Of a stretch of DNA of 64,000 bases, positions 38,136 through 48,795 are shown piece after piece. The DNA is from Sulfuritalea sp. (GTDB lineage: Bacteria; Pseudomonadota; Gammaproteobacteria; Burkholderiales; Rhodocyclaceae): the NCBI GenBank assembly GCA_021738385.1, contig JAIPCF010000005.1:1-64000 (forward strand), written 5' to 3'. Below the pieces are notes generated by a model. It worked only from the letters and a program-made list of their open reading frames with translations, did not search any database and had not been told where the DNA came from. Both the position numbers and the translations under genes were made by a program. Position 1 is the first letter of the stretch. Each line of letters opens with the position of its first letter.

Positions 38136-39662
38136 ATGTCCAGCCACACCCTGTCCCGAATATCCCGCAGCGTCCTTGCCATCGCGGCGCTCGCTGCACT
38201 TCCAGGTTTGGTCGTTGCCCAAACACTACCCGAACTGGATAGCCTGACCGCCACGCAAGCGGCGGCAGACATTTGCGCGGGCAAGTACAGCAGCGAAGCT
38301 TTGGTGACGGCCGCGCTTGAGCGCGCGAAATCGCGCCCCGAACTGAACGCCTTCATCACCCTGGACGAGGCCGGATCGCTCAAGGCTGCCAAGGCAGCGG
38401 ACGCAGCCCGCAAGCGCGGCAAGGCCTGCAAACCGCTGGCTGGCGTGCCGCTGGTCATCAAGGACAACATCCAGGTGGCAGGTTTGCCGAACACCGCCGG
38501 CACCGCCGCGCTGAAAAATTTCGTGCCGAAGAAAGATGCACCGGTGATTCGCAAGCTGCGTGCCGCGGGCGCGATCATTCTCGGCAAGACCAATATGCAC
38601 GAACTGGCCTTCGGTATCTCCGGCTACAACGCCGCCTACCAAACCGGCGCCAGTCCAGGTGTGCGTAATGCCTGGGACCCGGCGAAAATTGCCGGCGGAT
38701 CTTCTTCCGGTAATGGCGCCGCCATTGGCGCACATATCGTGACTGCGGGCCTCGGCACCGACACCGGCGGCTCGGTGCGTATTCCCTGCGCCTTCAACGG
38801 CTGTGCCGCGTTGCGCCCCACCGTGGGGCGCTATTCGCAGGCGGGCATCGCGCCGATCTCGCATACCCGTGACACCGCAGGGCCGATGGCGGTCTCGATG
38901 GCAGACATCGCGCTGCTTGACCGCGTCATCGCTGGCGGCGCCAAGATCGAGCCGGCAAACCTGAAAAAGCTGCGTGTCGGAGTGGTGGCGTCGATGATGG
39001 CAAACCTGGATGCCGATACCCAGGCGGCGATGGACGCAGCCATCACGAAGATGAAGGCGGCAGGCGTAACTGTGGTCGATGTCGAGATGGCGAAGCTGGC
39101 GGAAGTGAATGGTGCGGTTGGTTTCCCCGTGGCGCTCTATGAAGCCTATGACGACATGGTGATCTACCTGAAGCAAAACGGTACCGGCATTTCGATTGCC
39201 GATCTGGCAAAAGGAATCGCCAGCCCGGATGTGAAAGGTACTTACGACGGACTGGTGATTCCGCGCAAACTGCCGGGGCCGAACAAGACTCTGGTGGATG
39301 CCAAGCCGGCTTACGATGCAGCGATGAAAACAGGCCGCCCTGCCTTGCAAAAGTTGTACAAGGACACCTTCAAGCACAACAAGCTCGACGCGATAATTTT
39401 TCCGACAGTGCCCAAGGTCGCGATTGACTCGAATCCGGAGTCAAGCAGTCTGGCCAACTTCGGGCTGTTCATCCAGAACACGGACCCGGCCGGCAACGCA
39501 GGCATCCCCGGTTTGCAGATTCCGCTGGCCCTGGGCGCGAGCAGCAAACTGCCGATTGGTCTCGAACTGGACGGCCCGGCAGGTAGCGATCGCAAGTTGA
39601 TCGGCATGGGCCTGGCGCTGGAGCAACTGTTCGGTCGCTTGCCGGCACCTGCAAAACGCTGA
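38136..39662 (+). CDS. Amidase, exported
   Basis: Signal peptide; amidase signature GGSSSGNGAAIGAHIVTAGLGTDTGGSVRIPCAFNG. Confidence 0.94.
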   Translation: MSSHTLSRISRSVLAIAALAALPGLVVAQTLPELDSLTATQAAADICAGKYSSEALVTAALERAKSRPELNAFITLDEAGSLKAAKAADAARKRGKACKPLAGVPLVIKDNIQVAGLPNTAGTAALKNFVPKKDAPVIRKLRAAGAIILGKTNMHELAFGISGYNAAYQTGASPGVRNAWDPAKIAGGSSSGNGAAIGAHIVTAGLGTDTGGSVRIPCAFNGCAALRPTVGRYSQAGIAPISHTRDTAGPMAVSMADIALLDRVIAGGAKIEPANLKKLRVGVVASMMANLDADTQAAMDAAITKMKAAGVTVVDVEMAKLAEVNGAVGFPVALYEAYDDMVIYLKQNGTGISIADLAKGIASPDVKGTYDGLVIPRKLPGPNKTLVDAKPAYDAAMKTGRPALQKLYKDTFKHNKLDAIIFPTVPKVAIDSNPESSSLANFGLFIQNTDPAGNAGIPGLQIPLALGASSKLPIGLELDGPAGSDRKLIGMGLALEQLFGRLPAPAKR

Positions 39663-39729
39663 GGTCAAACGGAAGCAGTCGGCTCGACGGGTGATCTGTC
39701 ATCGAGAAAATGACGGAATTCAAACGCTC

Positions 39730-39813
39730 ACCACGGAGAGCACGGAGGACACAGAGAAAGGCGCACCTGCCTTTGTTTAGCTTTCTCCGTGCTCCCTGTG
39801 TACTCCGTGGCAG
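39730..39813. repeat. Palindromic ACAGAG/CTCTGT-type intergenic repeat (divergent copy)
   Basis: CACCACGGAGAGCACGGAGGACACAGAGAAAG...CTTTCTCCGTGCTCCCTGTGTACTCCGTGG. Confidence 0.85.
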
Positions 39814-39832
39814 GTTTTGTATTTGCTTGTAG

Positions 39833-40579
39833 CTAGTTGCGCCGAGTCCGACTGAACGCCGCTGCAATTCCTCCGCGGCGTTGCACGCCCAGCTTGATGA
39901 AACTGCGCTTCAGGTAGGTACGCACGGTCGACAGTTCAACCGACAGCCGCTGCGCAATCTGCTTGTCGGTCAGTCCCTCGCTGACCATGCGCGCCACTTC
40001 AATTTCACGTGGCGACAAGGTGGTCGTTTCCATGTTCAGCAACTCGCTTGCGGGCAGCACAAGGCGGGACGCGCGCTGCAAGGCTCCGGTAAATGCCGGC
40101 TCGATCAGGCGCAGCAGTTCGAGTGTGTGGCTATCAAAATTGTCGCGGTTGCGGCCGCGCCAGATACGCAAATCCCCGATGTTCCGATCGCCGACATAGC
40201 TGTAGGCATTGACGCCCCAGTGCAGTTTGTCGCGCGCCAGAAAGTCGTTGAAGAACTCGGTGCGCATCAGTTCCTTCTGCGGCATCACTTGCGTGACCAG
40301 CGTGGGAAGCCGTCTTTGCTTCAGTTTGTGTGTGATTGGATCGTGGAACTGGTAGTAGGTCTCGTAAGACCCCAAATTGTCCTCGCTCATGTTGAGCGAC
40401 ACACGACCGCCAAAAGTCTGCGTCGCTTCGTTCCATACATAAGACGCAAAGTGATCGGCGCGCAGCAGATCGAGCAGGCCGTAGCCGACCCGCTCGCGCA
40501 CCTCGCGTTCCGCCATGTCTTCTGCCAGAAGGCCAAAGAGGCGGGACAAGGCACGGCTTTCGGTTGCAGTCAGATACAT
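39833..40579 (-). CDS. LuxR-family transcriptional regulator
   Basis: C-terminal HTH LSPREIEVARMVSEGLTDKQIAQRLSVELSTVRTYLKRSFIKLGVQRRG. Confidence 0.9.
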   Translation of the reverse strand: MYLTATESRALSRLFGLLAEDMAEREVRERVGYGLLDLLRADHFASYVWNEATQTFGGRVSLNMSEDNLGSYETYYQFHDPITHKLKQRRLPTLVTQVMPQKELMRTEFFNDFLARDKLHWGVNAYSYVGDRNIGDLRIWRGRNRDNFDSHTLELLRLIEPAFTGALQRASRLVLPASELLNMETTTLSPREIEVARMVSEGLTDKQIAQRLSVELSTVRTYLKRSFIKLGVQRRGGIAAAFSRTRRN

Positions 40580-40874
40580 GCGCCAAGTCTAGGCGAGACC
40601 GCGTCACGCTGCAACGAAAGCCTGCAAACGCTTGCACTGCAAAGGCCCCCACGGAGCAGTCTTCCAGGCCACTGCTTTAGATGTCCGGAGTCAGGGGTAG
40701 GAGAGTGGGGGTGATGTGCAACGTCATTGAAGCAACATTTTCGGCCAACTCCGGACGTTCCGCCATGCCGCCAAATGTTGCCACCAATACGTAAATTGTA
40801 CGGATTGAATTGCGTGCCATTTCGTATTGAACTACAATGAGCCGTATTTCTTCCGTAACGAAGGTGAGCATCTC

Positions 40875-41162
40875 ATGTCTACTATTGCCCAAACCCACGA
40901 GCGCATTGATTTGCGCACATCACCGGAAATCAAGGAACTGATTGTTCGGGCGGCCTCTTCTGCAGGGATGTCGGTAAGCGCTTTCCTGCTCGGCACTGCT
41001 CAGGAACGAGCTAGGCAGATCCTGGCGGAGAAAGAGATGATCACTCTCACTTCCCGTGACTGGAATGCCTTTGCCAAAGCACTGGACAATGCCGAGAAAC
41101 CCAGGCCGAAGTTGTCCGCTGCAATGAAACGTCACCGCAATTGGCAGCAAGACAAGCGTTGA
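40875..41162 (+). CDS. DUF1778 (TacA-type) antitoxin
   Basis: ERIDLRTSPEIKELIVRAASSAGMSVSAFLLGTAQERARQIL; immediately upstream of a GNAT toxin. Confidence 0.92.
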   Translation: MSTIAQTHERIDLRTSPEIKELIVRAASSAGMSVSAFLLGTAQERARQILAEKEMITLTSRDWNAFAKALDNAEKPRPKLSAAMKRHRNWQQDKR

Positions 41163-41659
41163 CTTCCATTCCCTCGATTAGCATTGAAGCGCTGGCGTCG
41201 ACTCATGACCGCCGCACCTTTTCATGCGGCGTTCAGGCACTGGATGAATATCTGCGGCGGTTTGCCCGCCAGCATGCCGACGCCAATGTAAGCCGCAGCT
41301 ATGTTGCCGTGGAGGGGGCGACTGTTCGCGGTTTCTACAGCCTGGCCATGTCGGCTATCCGCAAGGAGAACCTGCCTGCCAGACACCTGAACCGATTCCC
41401 CAACTTTCCGCTTCCCGTTGCACGCCTTGCTCGCCTGGCCGTTGAGATTCGCCATCAGAGGCAAGGACTGGGTGAGTTGCTGCTGGCGGATGCCTTACAG
41501 CGCTGTCTGCGGCTTTCCGCCGAGATTGGAACGATCGGCGTCATTGTGGACGCCAAGGATGACCATACGCGGGGCTGGTATCAACGCTATGAATTCGAGC
41601 GGCTACCAGATTCGCCCTTGACCTTGTGGCTACCCACAACTGCGATCGCCCGTCTATAG
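41159..41659 (+). CDS. GNAT-type (TacT-like) toxin
   Basis: LASTHDRRTFSCGVQALDEYLRRFARQHADANVSRSYVAVEG...LPVARLARLAVEIRHQRQGLGELLL. Confidence 0.92.
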   Translation: MTSIPSISIEALASTHDRRTFSCGVQALDEYLRRFARQHADANVSRSYVAVEGATVRGFYSLAMSAIRKENLPARHLNRFPNFPLPVARLARLAVEIRHQRQGLGELLLADALQRCLRLSAEIGTIGVIVDAKDDHTRGWYQRYEFERLPDSPLTLWLPTTAIARL

Positions 41660-41929
41660 GCGTTATTTGATGCCGGCGAGTAGGGAAGAATGTCAGTCGG
41701 TTTCGGGAAGCATCCGTGAGTCGGCGTGGCGAATTGAGCCGGGCCCAGAAACGTCGAATCCAGCCAAGACTATGCATGTGGGATTGCAATCCCGATTGCG
41801 TAATGGCAGCATATTAGGATATCCATGCGCAACCGATCAGTTCAACCACCCAGACATGCTAATGATCATGATGCCGGAGATAACCGGACCTAAGCCTACG
41901 ATCAGTTATGCCATGCCTACGACCATGCC

Positions 41930-42130
41930 TGCAAGAGGGCACGCCTTCGACGCTCAACAGGAGTTCGCATATAGCCAGTTGTCGGAAGACCCGGCCCGCG
42001 ATGAGTGGGGTGCTGATTCTTTAGAAAAGCATACGACGACGAAGTCGAACATCTACAGCTATGTCAAAGGGAATCCGGCTCTCTACACCGATTGCCTAAG
42101 ACTACGACCAAACTCACTTGACCGGCCGCT
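41930..42130 (+). pseudogene. RHS-repeat core remnant
   Basis: KSNIYSYVKGNPALYTD resembles the RHS core motif (YxYVxxNPxxxxDPxGL); no surrounding Rhs ORF. Confidence 0.5.
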
Positions 42131-42807
42131 TTGTGGCAGTCGCCATGACCGCTTTCGGCACTTCGAGGTTTATTCGACGTCTGCCCACGGGCGCCGTGCA
42201 TCATCCCTGCGTCATCACGTTCAGGGCGGACGTCCAACAAACCTTAACCAAAGTACGCGTTCGCAGAAATGGAGAGCCGACGTTCGTGCACCCTGGTTTC
42301 TATCGGGCCGGATGGCCGACGATTGACGTTTTCCCCTGGCATTCACAACCGCCAGATCGGGACTGTTCGATATCACGGACAGGGCTTGGCGGGTAACGCG
42401 GTAATACCCGACTGTCCATGTTCAATGAAGTCGGCGAATGCAGAAATAGATTTAACCATTCCGTAATCCTGACTATTAGTCTTATAGTTGACTTGTCACA
42501 AACACACGGGGCGCAACCTCGCCGCGAGTGTAGTCCTGAGTCGGCGCCAACGTGCTGGCTTCCCCTGCAGATCGGGAGCAACTCCTGACTGCGCCGTGAT
42601 GAGGTTGGTGGGTTCTGCTCTCAAGGCCTGAGCCCGTCGACCGAGTGTTTCCTGACCGTGTGTTGATCGGGCCGGGCTCCGGGCTATCCAGAGCCTCATC
42701 CCGATCAAGGCACGGCATGAAATCCATGACACTTAAAGGGTTTTGTGTTCCGTTCTGAAGTGAAAGGACACGGACCCGCATTAGAGGGGCAGGCGTTTGT
42801 GGGGTCG

Positions 42808-43677
42808 ATGACGGATCTGGCATTAGCGGGAGGATTCATGGCGGGGCTGGGCGTTGTCCTGGCATTGCTGCTCGCTTTTGCCAACAAGAAACTCTATGTG
42901 TATGAAGACCCGCGTATCGGCGAGGTCGAAGATCTGCTGCCCAAATCCAATTGCGGTGCCTGCGGTCAGGCGGGTTGCCGCGATTTTGCAGAGAAAGTGG
43001 TTGGCGGCGAAGTCGTGCCGGCGCTCTGTACGGTGAGTACGGTGCCGCAACGGCAGGGCATTGCCAATCTGCTCGGCGTGGCGGCCGGTACGGTGGAAAA
43101 GAAAGTCGCCCGACTGGCCTGCGGTGGCGGCCATCACGTGGCTTTTTTGCGCGCGCGTTATGAAGGTTTGAAAACCTGTCGCGCCGCGGCGGTAGTGTCG
43201 GGCGGCGGCAAGGAATGCGCCTGGGGTTGCCTCGGGCTGGCCGATTGCGCCAATGTCTGTACCTTTGATGCCATCACCATGGATGCCCACGGTTTGCCGG
43301 TGGTGGATAGCGAAAAATGTACGGCCTGCAACGACTGCGTCGAGGTTTGCCCCAAGGGTCTGTTCAGTCTCGAGCCGGTGAGCCACCGCCTGTGGATCGC
43401 CTGCAAGAACCAGGCAGACGGCGATACCGCCGAGGCCGCCTGCGAAGTGGCCTGCACCGCCTGCGGCAAGTGCGTTGCCGATTCGCCTTTCAAGCTGATG
43501 CAACTGGTCGGCAATCTGGCGGTGATCAATTACGACTGGAACGACCGTGCCACGCGCGCTCCCATAGAGCGCTGCCCGACCGGCGCCATCGTCTGGTTCG
43601 ACACACCCGACAGCGCGGCCAAAGGGGCTGCCGCCAAGAAAATCCTGCGCAACGATCCCTTGCCCATGCATCACTGA
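42808..43677 (+). CDS. rnfB: Rnf electron transport complex subunit B
   Basis: EVEDLLPKSNCGACGQAGCRDFAEKVVGG; CTACNDCVEVCPKGLF; TM N-terminus. Confidence 0.93.
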   Translation: MTDLALAGGFMAGLGVVLALLLAFANKKLYVYEDPRIGEVEDLLPKSNCGACGQAGCRDFAEKVVGGEVVPALCTVSTVPQRQGIANLLGVAAGTVEKKVARLACGGGHHVAFLRARYEGLKTCRAAAVVSGGGKECAWGCLGLADCANVCTFDAITMDAHGLPVVDSEKCTACNDCVEVCPKGLFSLEPVSHRLWIACKNQADGDTAEAACEVACTACGKCVADSPFKLMQLVGNLAVINYDWNDRATRAPIERCPTGAIVWFDTPDSAAKGAAAKKILRNDPLPMHH

Positions 43678-43709
43678 GCGCTACAGAATTCGAAATCGAG
43701 GAAGCTGCC

Positions 43710-46700
43710 ATGTCAAAGTCACTCATCAAAAAACTGTTCTCGTATTCGCTGCTGGAGTCCGGCAGCGCCGGCCAGGCGACGAAGTCGGTCAAATACCCGG
43801 GCGTGCGCGAAGCGGTCGACGGCAATACCGCGATCATTCATGTCGAGCGCGAAGCGTCCGACGCGGCCGGTGCTTATCCGATCACGCCTTCGACACAGAT
43901 GGGCGAGTACTGGGCCGAAGAGGTTGCCGCCGGTCATCTCAATATCTCAGATCGTCCGCTGATTTTTATCGAGCCCGAATCCGAGCACGCGGCGGCCGGG
44001 GTCACGGCAGGCATGTCGATGGCGGGGCTGCGTGCGGTGAATTTCTCCTCGGGGCAGGGCGTGGCATTCATGCACGAGTCGCTCTACGCCGCTGTTGGCA
44101 AACGTCTGCCCTATGTGCTCAACATGGGTTGCCGCGCCATCACCAAGGCCTCGCTCAACGTGCATGCCGGCCACGACGACTACCACTGCGTCGACGATAC
44201 CGGCTTCATCCAGGTCATGGCCAAGAGCGCCACCGAGGCCGCCGACCTCAACCTGATCGCACGCAAGATTGCCGAGCTGTCGCTGACGCCGGCCATCATC
44301 GGCCAGGACGGTTTTCTCACCACCCATCTGATCGAGTCGGCGCTGCTACCGGAACGCGAACTGGTGGCCGAGTATCTCGGCAAGCCGGACGATCTGATCG
44401 ACACGCCGACGCCGGCGCAGGAAATGCTGTTCGGCTCGAAGCGCCGCCGCGTCCCGGCGATCTGGGATGTGGATGTGCCGGTAGTGTCGGGTACGGTGCA
44501 GAACCAGGACGCCTACATGCAGGCCACTGCCGGCCAGCGTCCGTACTTTTTCGATCACATCGAAGCCATTGCCGATACCTGCATGGACGAGTACGCCGGA
44601 CTGACCGGGCGGCGCTACCAGCGCGTTTCCACTTTCAAGGCGGAGGACGCCGACTACCTGATCGTCGGCATGGGCAGCATGATCGTGCAGGCCGAGGCGG
44701 TGGCCGACTATCTGCGCGAGACGCGCAAGCTGAAAGTCGGCGTGGTCAATGTGGTGATGTTCCGGCCATTCCCCGGCGATCTGCTGGGCCATGTGTTGCG
44801 TGGCAAGAAAGGTGTGGCCGTTCTGGAGCGCACCGACCAGCCGCTGGCGGAAGATCTGCCGCTGATACGTGAAATCCGCGCCTCGCTGATGAAGTGCGTC
44901 GAGAACGGCATGGCAGTGCCGGCCGGCCAGGACAAGGCCAAACCGTATCCGGATTACGCCAGCTATGGCGCCGGCGACATGCCGCGCCTGTACTCGGGCT
45001 GCTATGGCCTGGGCTCGCGTGATCTGCAACCCGAGGCGCTGATCGGCGCGGTGGAGAACATGCTGCCTGAGGCTGCCAATGCGGGAACGCAACGCAAGTT
45101 CTACTACCTGTCCGTCGATTTCGCCCGCGATCCGCTCAACCCGAAGGACGAGGTGCATCAGCAGGATATCGCCGACAAATATCCGCGCATTCGCGAGATG
45201 GGCGTGCGCGGTTCCGAAAATCCCAACCTGCTGCCCAAGGGCGCGATTACCGTGCGCATGCACTCGGTCGGCGGCTGGGGCGCCATCACCACCGGCAAGA
45301 ATCTGGCGATGACGCTGTTCGAGTTGCTCGGCTGGGACATCAAGGCCAATCCCAAATACGGCTCGGAGAAAAAAGGCCAGCCGACCACCTACTATCTGTC
45401 GGCAGCACCGGAGCCGATTCGCATCAACTGCGAATACACCTATGTCGATGTCGTGCTCTCGCCCGACCCGGCGGTGTTCGGCCACAGCAATCCGCTGTCC
45501 GGTCTGAAAAAAGGTGGCTATTTCATCATCCAGTCGAATCTGGGCAAGGAAACCTGGGCCAGCTTCCCGCTGTGGGCGCAGAAGTTCATTGTCGACAACG
45601 ACATTCACGTGTATTACCTCGACGCCTTCCAGATCGCTCGCGAAGAAGCCGGCGCCGCCGAGTTGCAGTTGCGCATGCAGGGCATCGCCTTTCAGGGCGC
45701 GTTCTTCGCCGCCAGCCCCACCATGGCGAACGCTGGCCTGACAGACGACGCACTGTTCACTGCCATCGAGGCTCAGTTGCAGTCGAAATTCGGCGGCAAG
45801 GGCGCGCGCGTGGTGGCCGACAATCTTCGCGTGGTGCGTCGCGGCTTTACCGAGCTGACGGAAATTACCGACAAGGAAGTCGGCCTCACACGCAAGGGAT
45901 TCGTCAAGAAGGATGCGGGTTTACCCATCATGCTGCGGCAATTGCCGACCGGCGACGAAGAGAAGATGAACAAGGCTGCCGACATCCATCGTTTCTGGGA
46001 GCAGACCGGCAACTTTTACATGACCGGCAAAGGCAGCGACAATCTGGTCGACCCCTTTATCGGAGCGTCTCTGCTGCCTGCTGCGACGGGTGTGTTCCGC
46101 GACATGACCGGCATTCGCTTTGAGCATCCGGTATGGATTGCGGAAAAGTGTACCGCCTGCGGCGACTGCTATACGGAGTGCCCGGATTCGGCGATTCCCG
46201 GTCTGGTCAGCTCGGTGGGTGATGTATTCAACACGGCGCTGAACCGTATCGAAACTTCCGGTACGCCGACGCGTTTCCTGCGCCGCGCGGTGCGCAGCGT
46301 GGAAAAGAAACTGCGCACCCTGATCGATCGTGACGGCGGCGCCGTGCGTCCGCTGATCGATATCGCCATTGATGAAGTCATCGCCGAGGCGCCGGACGCG
46401 GATCGCGGCGGGCTGGCGGCCGAGTTCACCGCCCTGCAGGTGCAGCTTGGCGGCTTCCAGTTTGCCGCCACCAAGCCCTACTGGGAGCAGAAGGAAAAGA
46501 AAGCCAGGAACAGTGGCGGTCTGTTCTCGATCACTGTCAATCCCTACACCTGCAAAGGCTGCAAGCTGTGCGTCACCGTCTGCGAAGACAACGCGCTGGA
46601 AATGGTGACGCAAACCGAGGAATCGGTGGATCGTCTGCGGCGCGACTGGAATGTCTGGCTGAACCTGCCGACCACACCCAGGGAATACAGCCGCATCGAC

Positions 46701-48686
46701 AGTCTCGACGAGAAGATCGGCGCGCTGGAAACCCTGCTGCTCGACAAGCACAACTACAACTCGATGAACTGCGGCGATGGCGCCTGTCTGGGTTGCGGCG
46801 AGAAGACCGCGATCCACTTGTTCACCGCTACGGTGACGGCGCTGATGCAGCCGCGCGTCAAGGTGTTTATCGACAAGCTCGATGGTTTGATCGCCAGTCT
46901 CGAACAGCACATGCGCGTCAAGCTGGCTTCGGCGGTTGATCTAACGGATACCGGCGCCGTGGTGCGCGCGGTCGAGTCGACCGGCCTGCACGACCTGACC
47001 TTGTCCACGCTGGCGACCAAGCTCAATGCCGACAAACCTTCGCAACTGCTCGACCCGGCCTGGGTAAAAAACACCGCGCAACTTCTGGAAAAGCTCAAGG
47101 ATCTCAAGTGGCGCTACGTCGAGGGGCCGACCAAGCGCGGGCGCGCCGAGATGGGCATCATCAACGCCACGGGTTGTACCTCGGTATGGGGTTCGACCTA
47201 TCCCTTCAGCCCCTATCCCTTCCCCTGGACCTCGCACCTGTTCCAGGATTCGCCTTCGGTGGCGATGGGCGTGTTCGAGGGTCACATGGCAAAGATGGCA
47301 GACGGATTCAAGGCCGTGCGCATGGCGGAAATGGAACTGGCGGGAGACTACCTGCCGGATCGGGATGAGGACTTCTTTCGGCGTTTCAACTGGAACCAGT
47401 TCTCCGCCGACGAATGGCTGTTGTGTCCGCCCGTGGTTTCCATGGGGGGCGACGGAGCGATGTACGACATCGGCTTCCAGAATCTGTCGCGCGTGTTGAT
47501 GTCCGGCATGCCGGTGAAGATTCTGGTGGTCGATACGCAGGTGTATTCCAACACCGGCGGCCAGGCCTGCACTTCGGGGTTCATCAGTCAGGTGTCGGAC
47601 ATGGCGCCCTTCGGATCCGCCCAGCGCGGCAAGCAGGAGACGCGCAAGGAGATCTCGCTGATCGGCATGGCGCACCGTACCTCCTACGTAATGCAAGGCA
47701 CCATTGCGCACGTCAATCATCTGCTCGAAAGCTATGTCGATGGCCTCAACAGCCGGCGGCCTGCACTATTCAACATCTACGCCGTGTGTCCCCCGGAGCA
47801 TGGTGTCGGCGATGACAAGAGCGTGGACCAAAGCAAGCTGGCGGTGGAAGGGCGCGCCTACCCCTTGTTCCGTTTCGATCCGGATGCCGGCACCACCTTC
47901 AGCGAATGCGTGAGCCTGGAAGGCAACCCGGCGCAGGACGACGACTGGCCCAGCTACACGCTCAAGTATGTGGATGAGGCCGGTGCCGAGCAGAGTATGA
48001 CGCTGCCGATGACCTTTGCCGACTTCGCTGCCACCGAAGCGCGCTTTCTCAAGCAGTTCCGCAAGGCGCCGCCCGAGACCTGGAACGAGCAGATGCTTTC
48101 CGTCGCCGAGTTTTTGCAACTCGACAAGGAGGAACGCGAAGGGCGCTTCCCCTTCATCTGGGGCGTGGACAAGAAGAACCGTTTGACGCGTCTGCTGGTG
48201 ACGGAAGACCTGGTTCGCTCGACCGAGGAGCGCCTGCACTTCTGGCGCCAGTTGCGCGACATTGCCGGGCTTGACGCCAATGCCGCCGATGCGGACGATG
48301 TAACCGAGCGGGTACGCACCGAGTTGCTGGCGAAGATCACTGCCAGCTTGGGATTGGCGGGTACAGGTGCCACCGTGGCTCCGGCGGTAAAAGTCGGCGC
48401 TGGTGAGACGGCTCCCGTAGCTTCTGCCGATGGCGATTACGAGCCGGTCTGGGTCGAATCACCCGAATGCACGGCCTGCGACGAGTGCATCAATCTGGCG
48501 CCGAAGACCTTCGCCTACAACGAGCAAAAGCTCGCCATCGTCATCAACCCGCAAGGCGCCAAGTTCGCCGATATCGTCAAGTCCGCCGAGAAGTGCACCG
48601 CCGGCTGCATCCATCCTGGAACGCCATGGAACATGAACGAGCCCGGCGTGGAAAAGTTGATCGCGCGTGCGGCGAAGTTCAATTGA
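43710..48686 (+). CDS. Large 2-oxoacid (pyruvate-type):ferredoxin oxidoreductase with extra C-terminal ferredoxin-like domain, about 1658 aa
   Basis: Alpha-type region (EASDAAGAYPITPSTQMGEYW), gamma-type region (HSVGGWGAITTGKNLAMTL), 2x[4Fe-4S] (CTACGDCYTECP, CKGCKLCVTVCE), TPP region (GDGACLGCGEKT, MGGDGAMYDIGFQNLSRVL), C-terminal CTACDECINLAPKTF...CTAGCIHPG; ATG 43710 (the ORF track extends upstream). Confidence 0.93.
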   Translation: MSKSLIKKLFSYSLLESGSAGQATKSVKYPGVREAVDGNTAIIHVEREASDAAGAYPITPSTQMGEYWAEEVAAGHLNISDRPLIFIEPESEHAAAGVTAGMSMAGLRAVNFSSGQGVAFMHESLYAAVGKRLPYVLNMGCRAITKASLNVHAGHDDYHCVDDTGFIQVMAKSATEAADLNLIARKIAELSLTPAIIGQDGFLTTHLIESALLPERELVAEYLGKPDDLIDTPTPAQEMLFGSKRRRVPAIWDVDVPVVSGTVQNQDAYMQATAGQRPYFFDHIEAIADTCMDEYAGLTGRRYQRVSTFKAEDADYLIVGMGSMIVQAEAVADYLRETRKLKVGVVNVVMFRPFPGDLLGHVLRGKKGVAVLERTDQPLAEDLPLIREIRASLMKCVENGMAVPAGQDKAKPYPDYASYGAGDMPRLYSGCYGLGSRDLQPEALIGAVENMLPEAANAGTQRKFYYLSVDFARDPLNPKDEVHQQDIADKYPRIREMGVRGSENPNLLPKGAITVRMHSVGGWGAITTGKNLAMTLFELLGWDIKANPKYGSEKKGQPTTYYLSAAPEPIRINCEYTYVDVVLSPDPAVFGHSNPLSGLKKGGYFIIQSNLGKETWASFPLWAQKFIVDNDIHVYYLDAFQIAREEAGAAELQLRMQGIAFQGAFFAASPTMANAGLTDDALFTAIEAQLQSKFGGKGARVVADNLRVVRRGFTELTEITDKEVGLTRKGFVKKDAGLPIMLRQLPTGDEEKMNKAADIHRFWEQTGNFYMTGKGSDNLVDPFIGASLLPAATGVFRDMTGIRFEHPVWIAEKCTACGDCYTECPDSAIPGLVSSVGDVFNTALNRIETSGTPTRFLRRAVRSVEKKLRTLIDRDGGAVRPLIDIAIDEVIAEAPDADRGGLAAEFTALQVQLGGFQFAATKPYWEQKEKKARNSGGLFSITVNPYTCKGCKLCVTVCEDNALEMVTQTEESVDRLRRDWNVWLNLPTTPREYSRIDSLDEKIGALETLLLDKHNYNSMNCGDGACLGCGEKTAIHLFTATVTALMQPRVKVFIDKLDGLIASLEQHMRVKLASAVDLTDTGAVVRAVESTGLHDLTLSTLATKLNADKPSQLLDPAWVKNTAQLLEKLKDLKWRYVEGPTKRGRAEMGIINATGCTSVWGSTYPFSPYPFPWTSHLFQDSPSVAMGVFEGHMAKMADGFKAVRMAEMELAGDYLPDRDEDFFRRFNWNQFSADEWLLCPPVVSMGGDGAMYDIGFQNLSRVLMSGMPVKILVVDTQVYSNTGGQACTSGFISQVSDMAPFGSAQRGKQETRKEISLIGMAHRTSYVMQGTIAHVNHLLESYVDGLNSRRPALFNIYAVCPPEHGVGDDKSVDQSKLAVEGRAYPLFRFDPDAGTTFSECVSLEGNPAQDDDWPSYTLKYVDEAGAEQSMTLPMTFADFAATEARFLKQFRKAPPETWNEQMLSVAEFLQLDKEEREGRFPFIWGVDKKNRLTRLLVTEDLVRSTEERLHFWRQLRDIAGLDANAADADDVTERVRTELLAKITASLGLAGTGATVAPAVKVGAGETAPVASADGDYEPVWVESPECTACDECINLAPKTFAYNEQKLAIVINPQGAKFADIVKSAEKCTAGCIHPGTPWNMNEPGVEKLIARAAKFN
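48387..48413 (+). repeat. Dispersed 27-bp repeat copy inside the POR gene linker
   Basis: GTAAAAGTCGGCGCTGGTGAGACGGCT; encodes (V)KVGAGETA. Confidence 0.8.
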
Positions 48687-48700
48687 TTGAAAAAACTGCC

Positions 48701-48786
48701 AACCACAGAGACACAGAGACACAGAGGAAAACCATGAGAATGATTTGTTTGCTTTTCTCTGTGTCTCTGTGTCTCTGTGGTGAAAG
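48701..48786. repeat. Palindromic ACAGAG/CTCTGT repeat between the POR gene and rnfC
   Basis: AACCACAGAGACACAGAGACACAGAGGAAAA...TTTTCTCTGTGTCTCTGTGTCTCTGTGGT. Confidence 0.95.
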
Positions 48787-48795
48787 GTTTTCGTT

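Noticed and set aside
43317-43709. Upstream extension of the POR ORF (to 1789 aa)
   Set aside because: Overlaps rnfB in another frame; ATG 43710 gives MSKSLIKKLFSYSLLESG, a more natural start.
44346-45608. 420-aa minus-strand ORF inside the POR gene
   Set aside because: Shadow ORF opposite a clearly conserved oxidoreductase.
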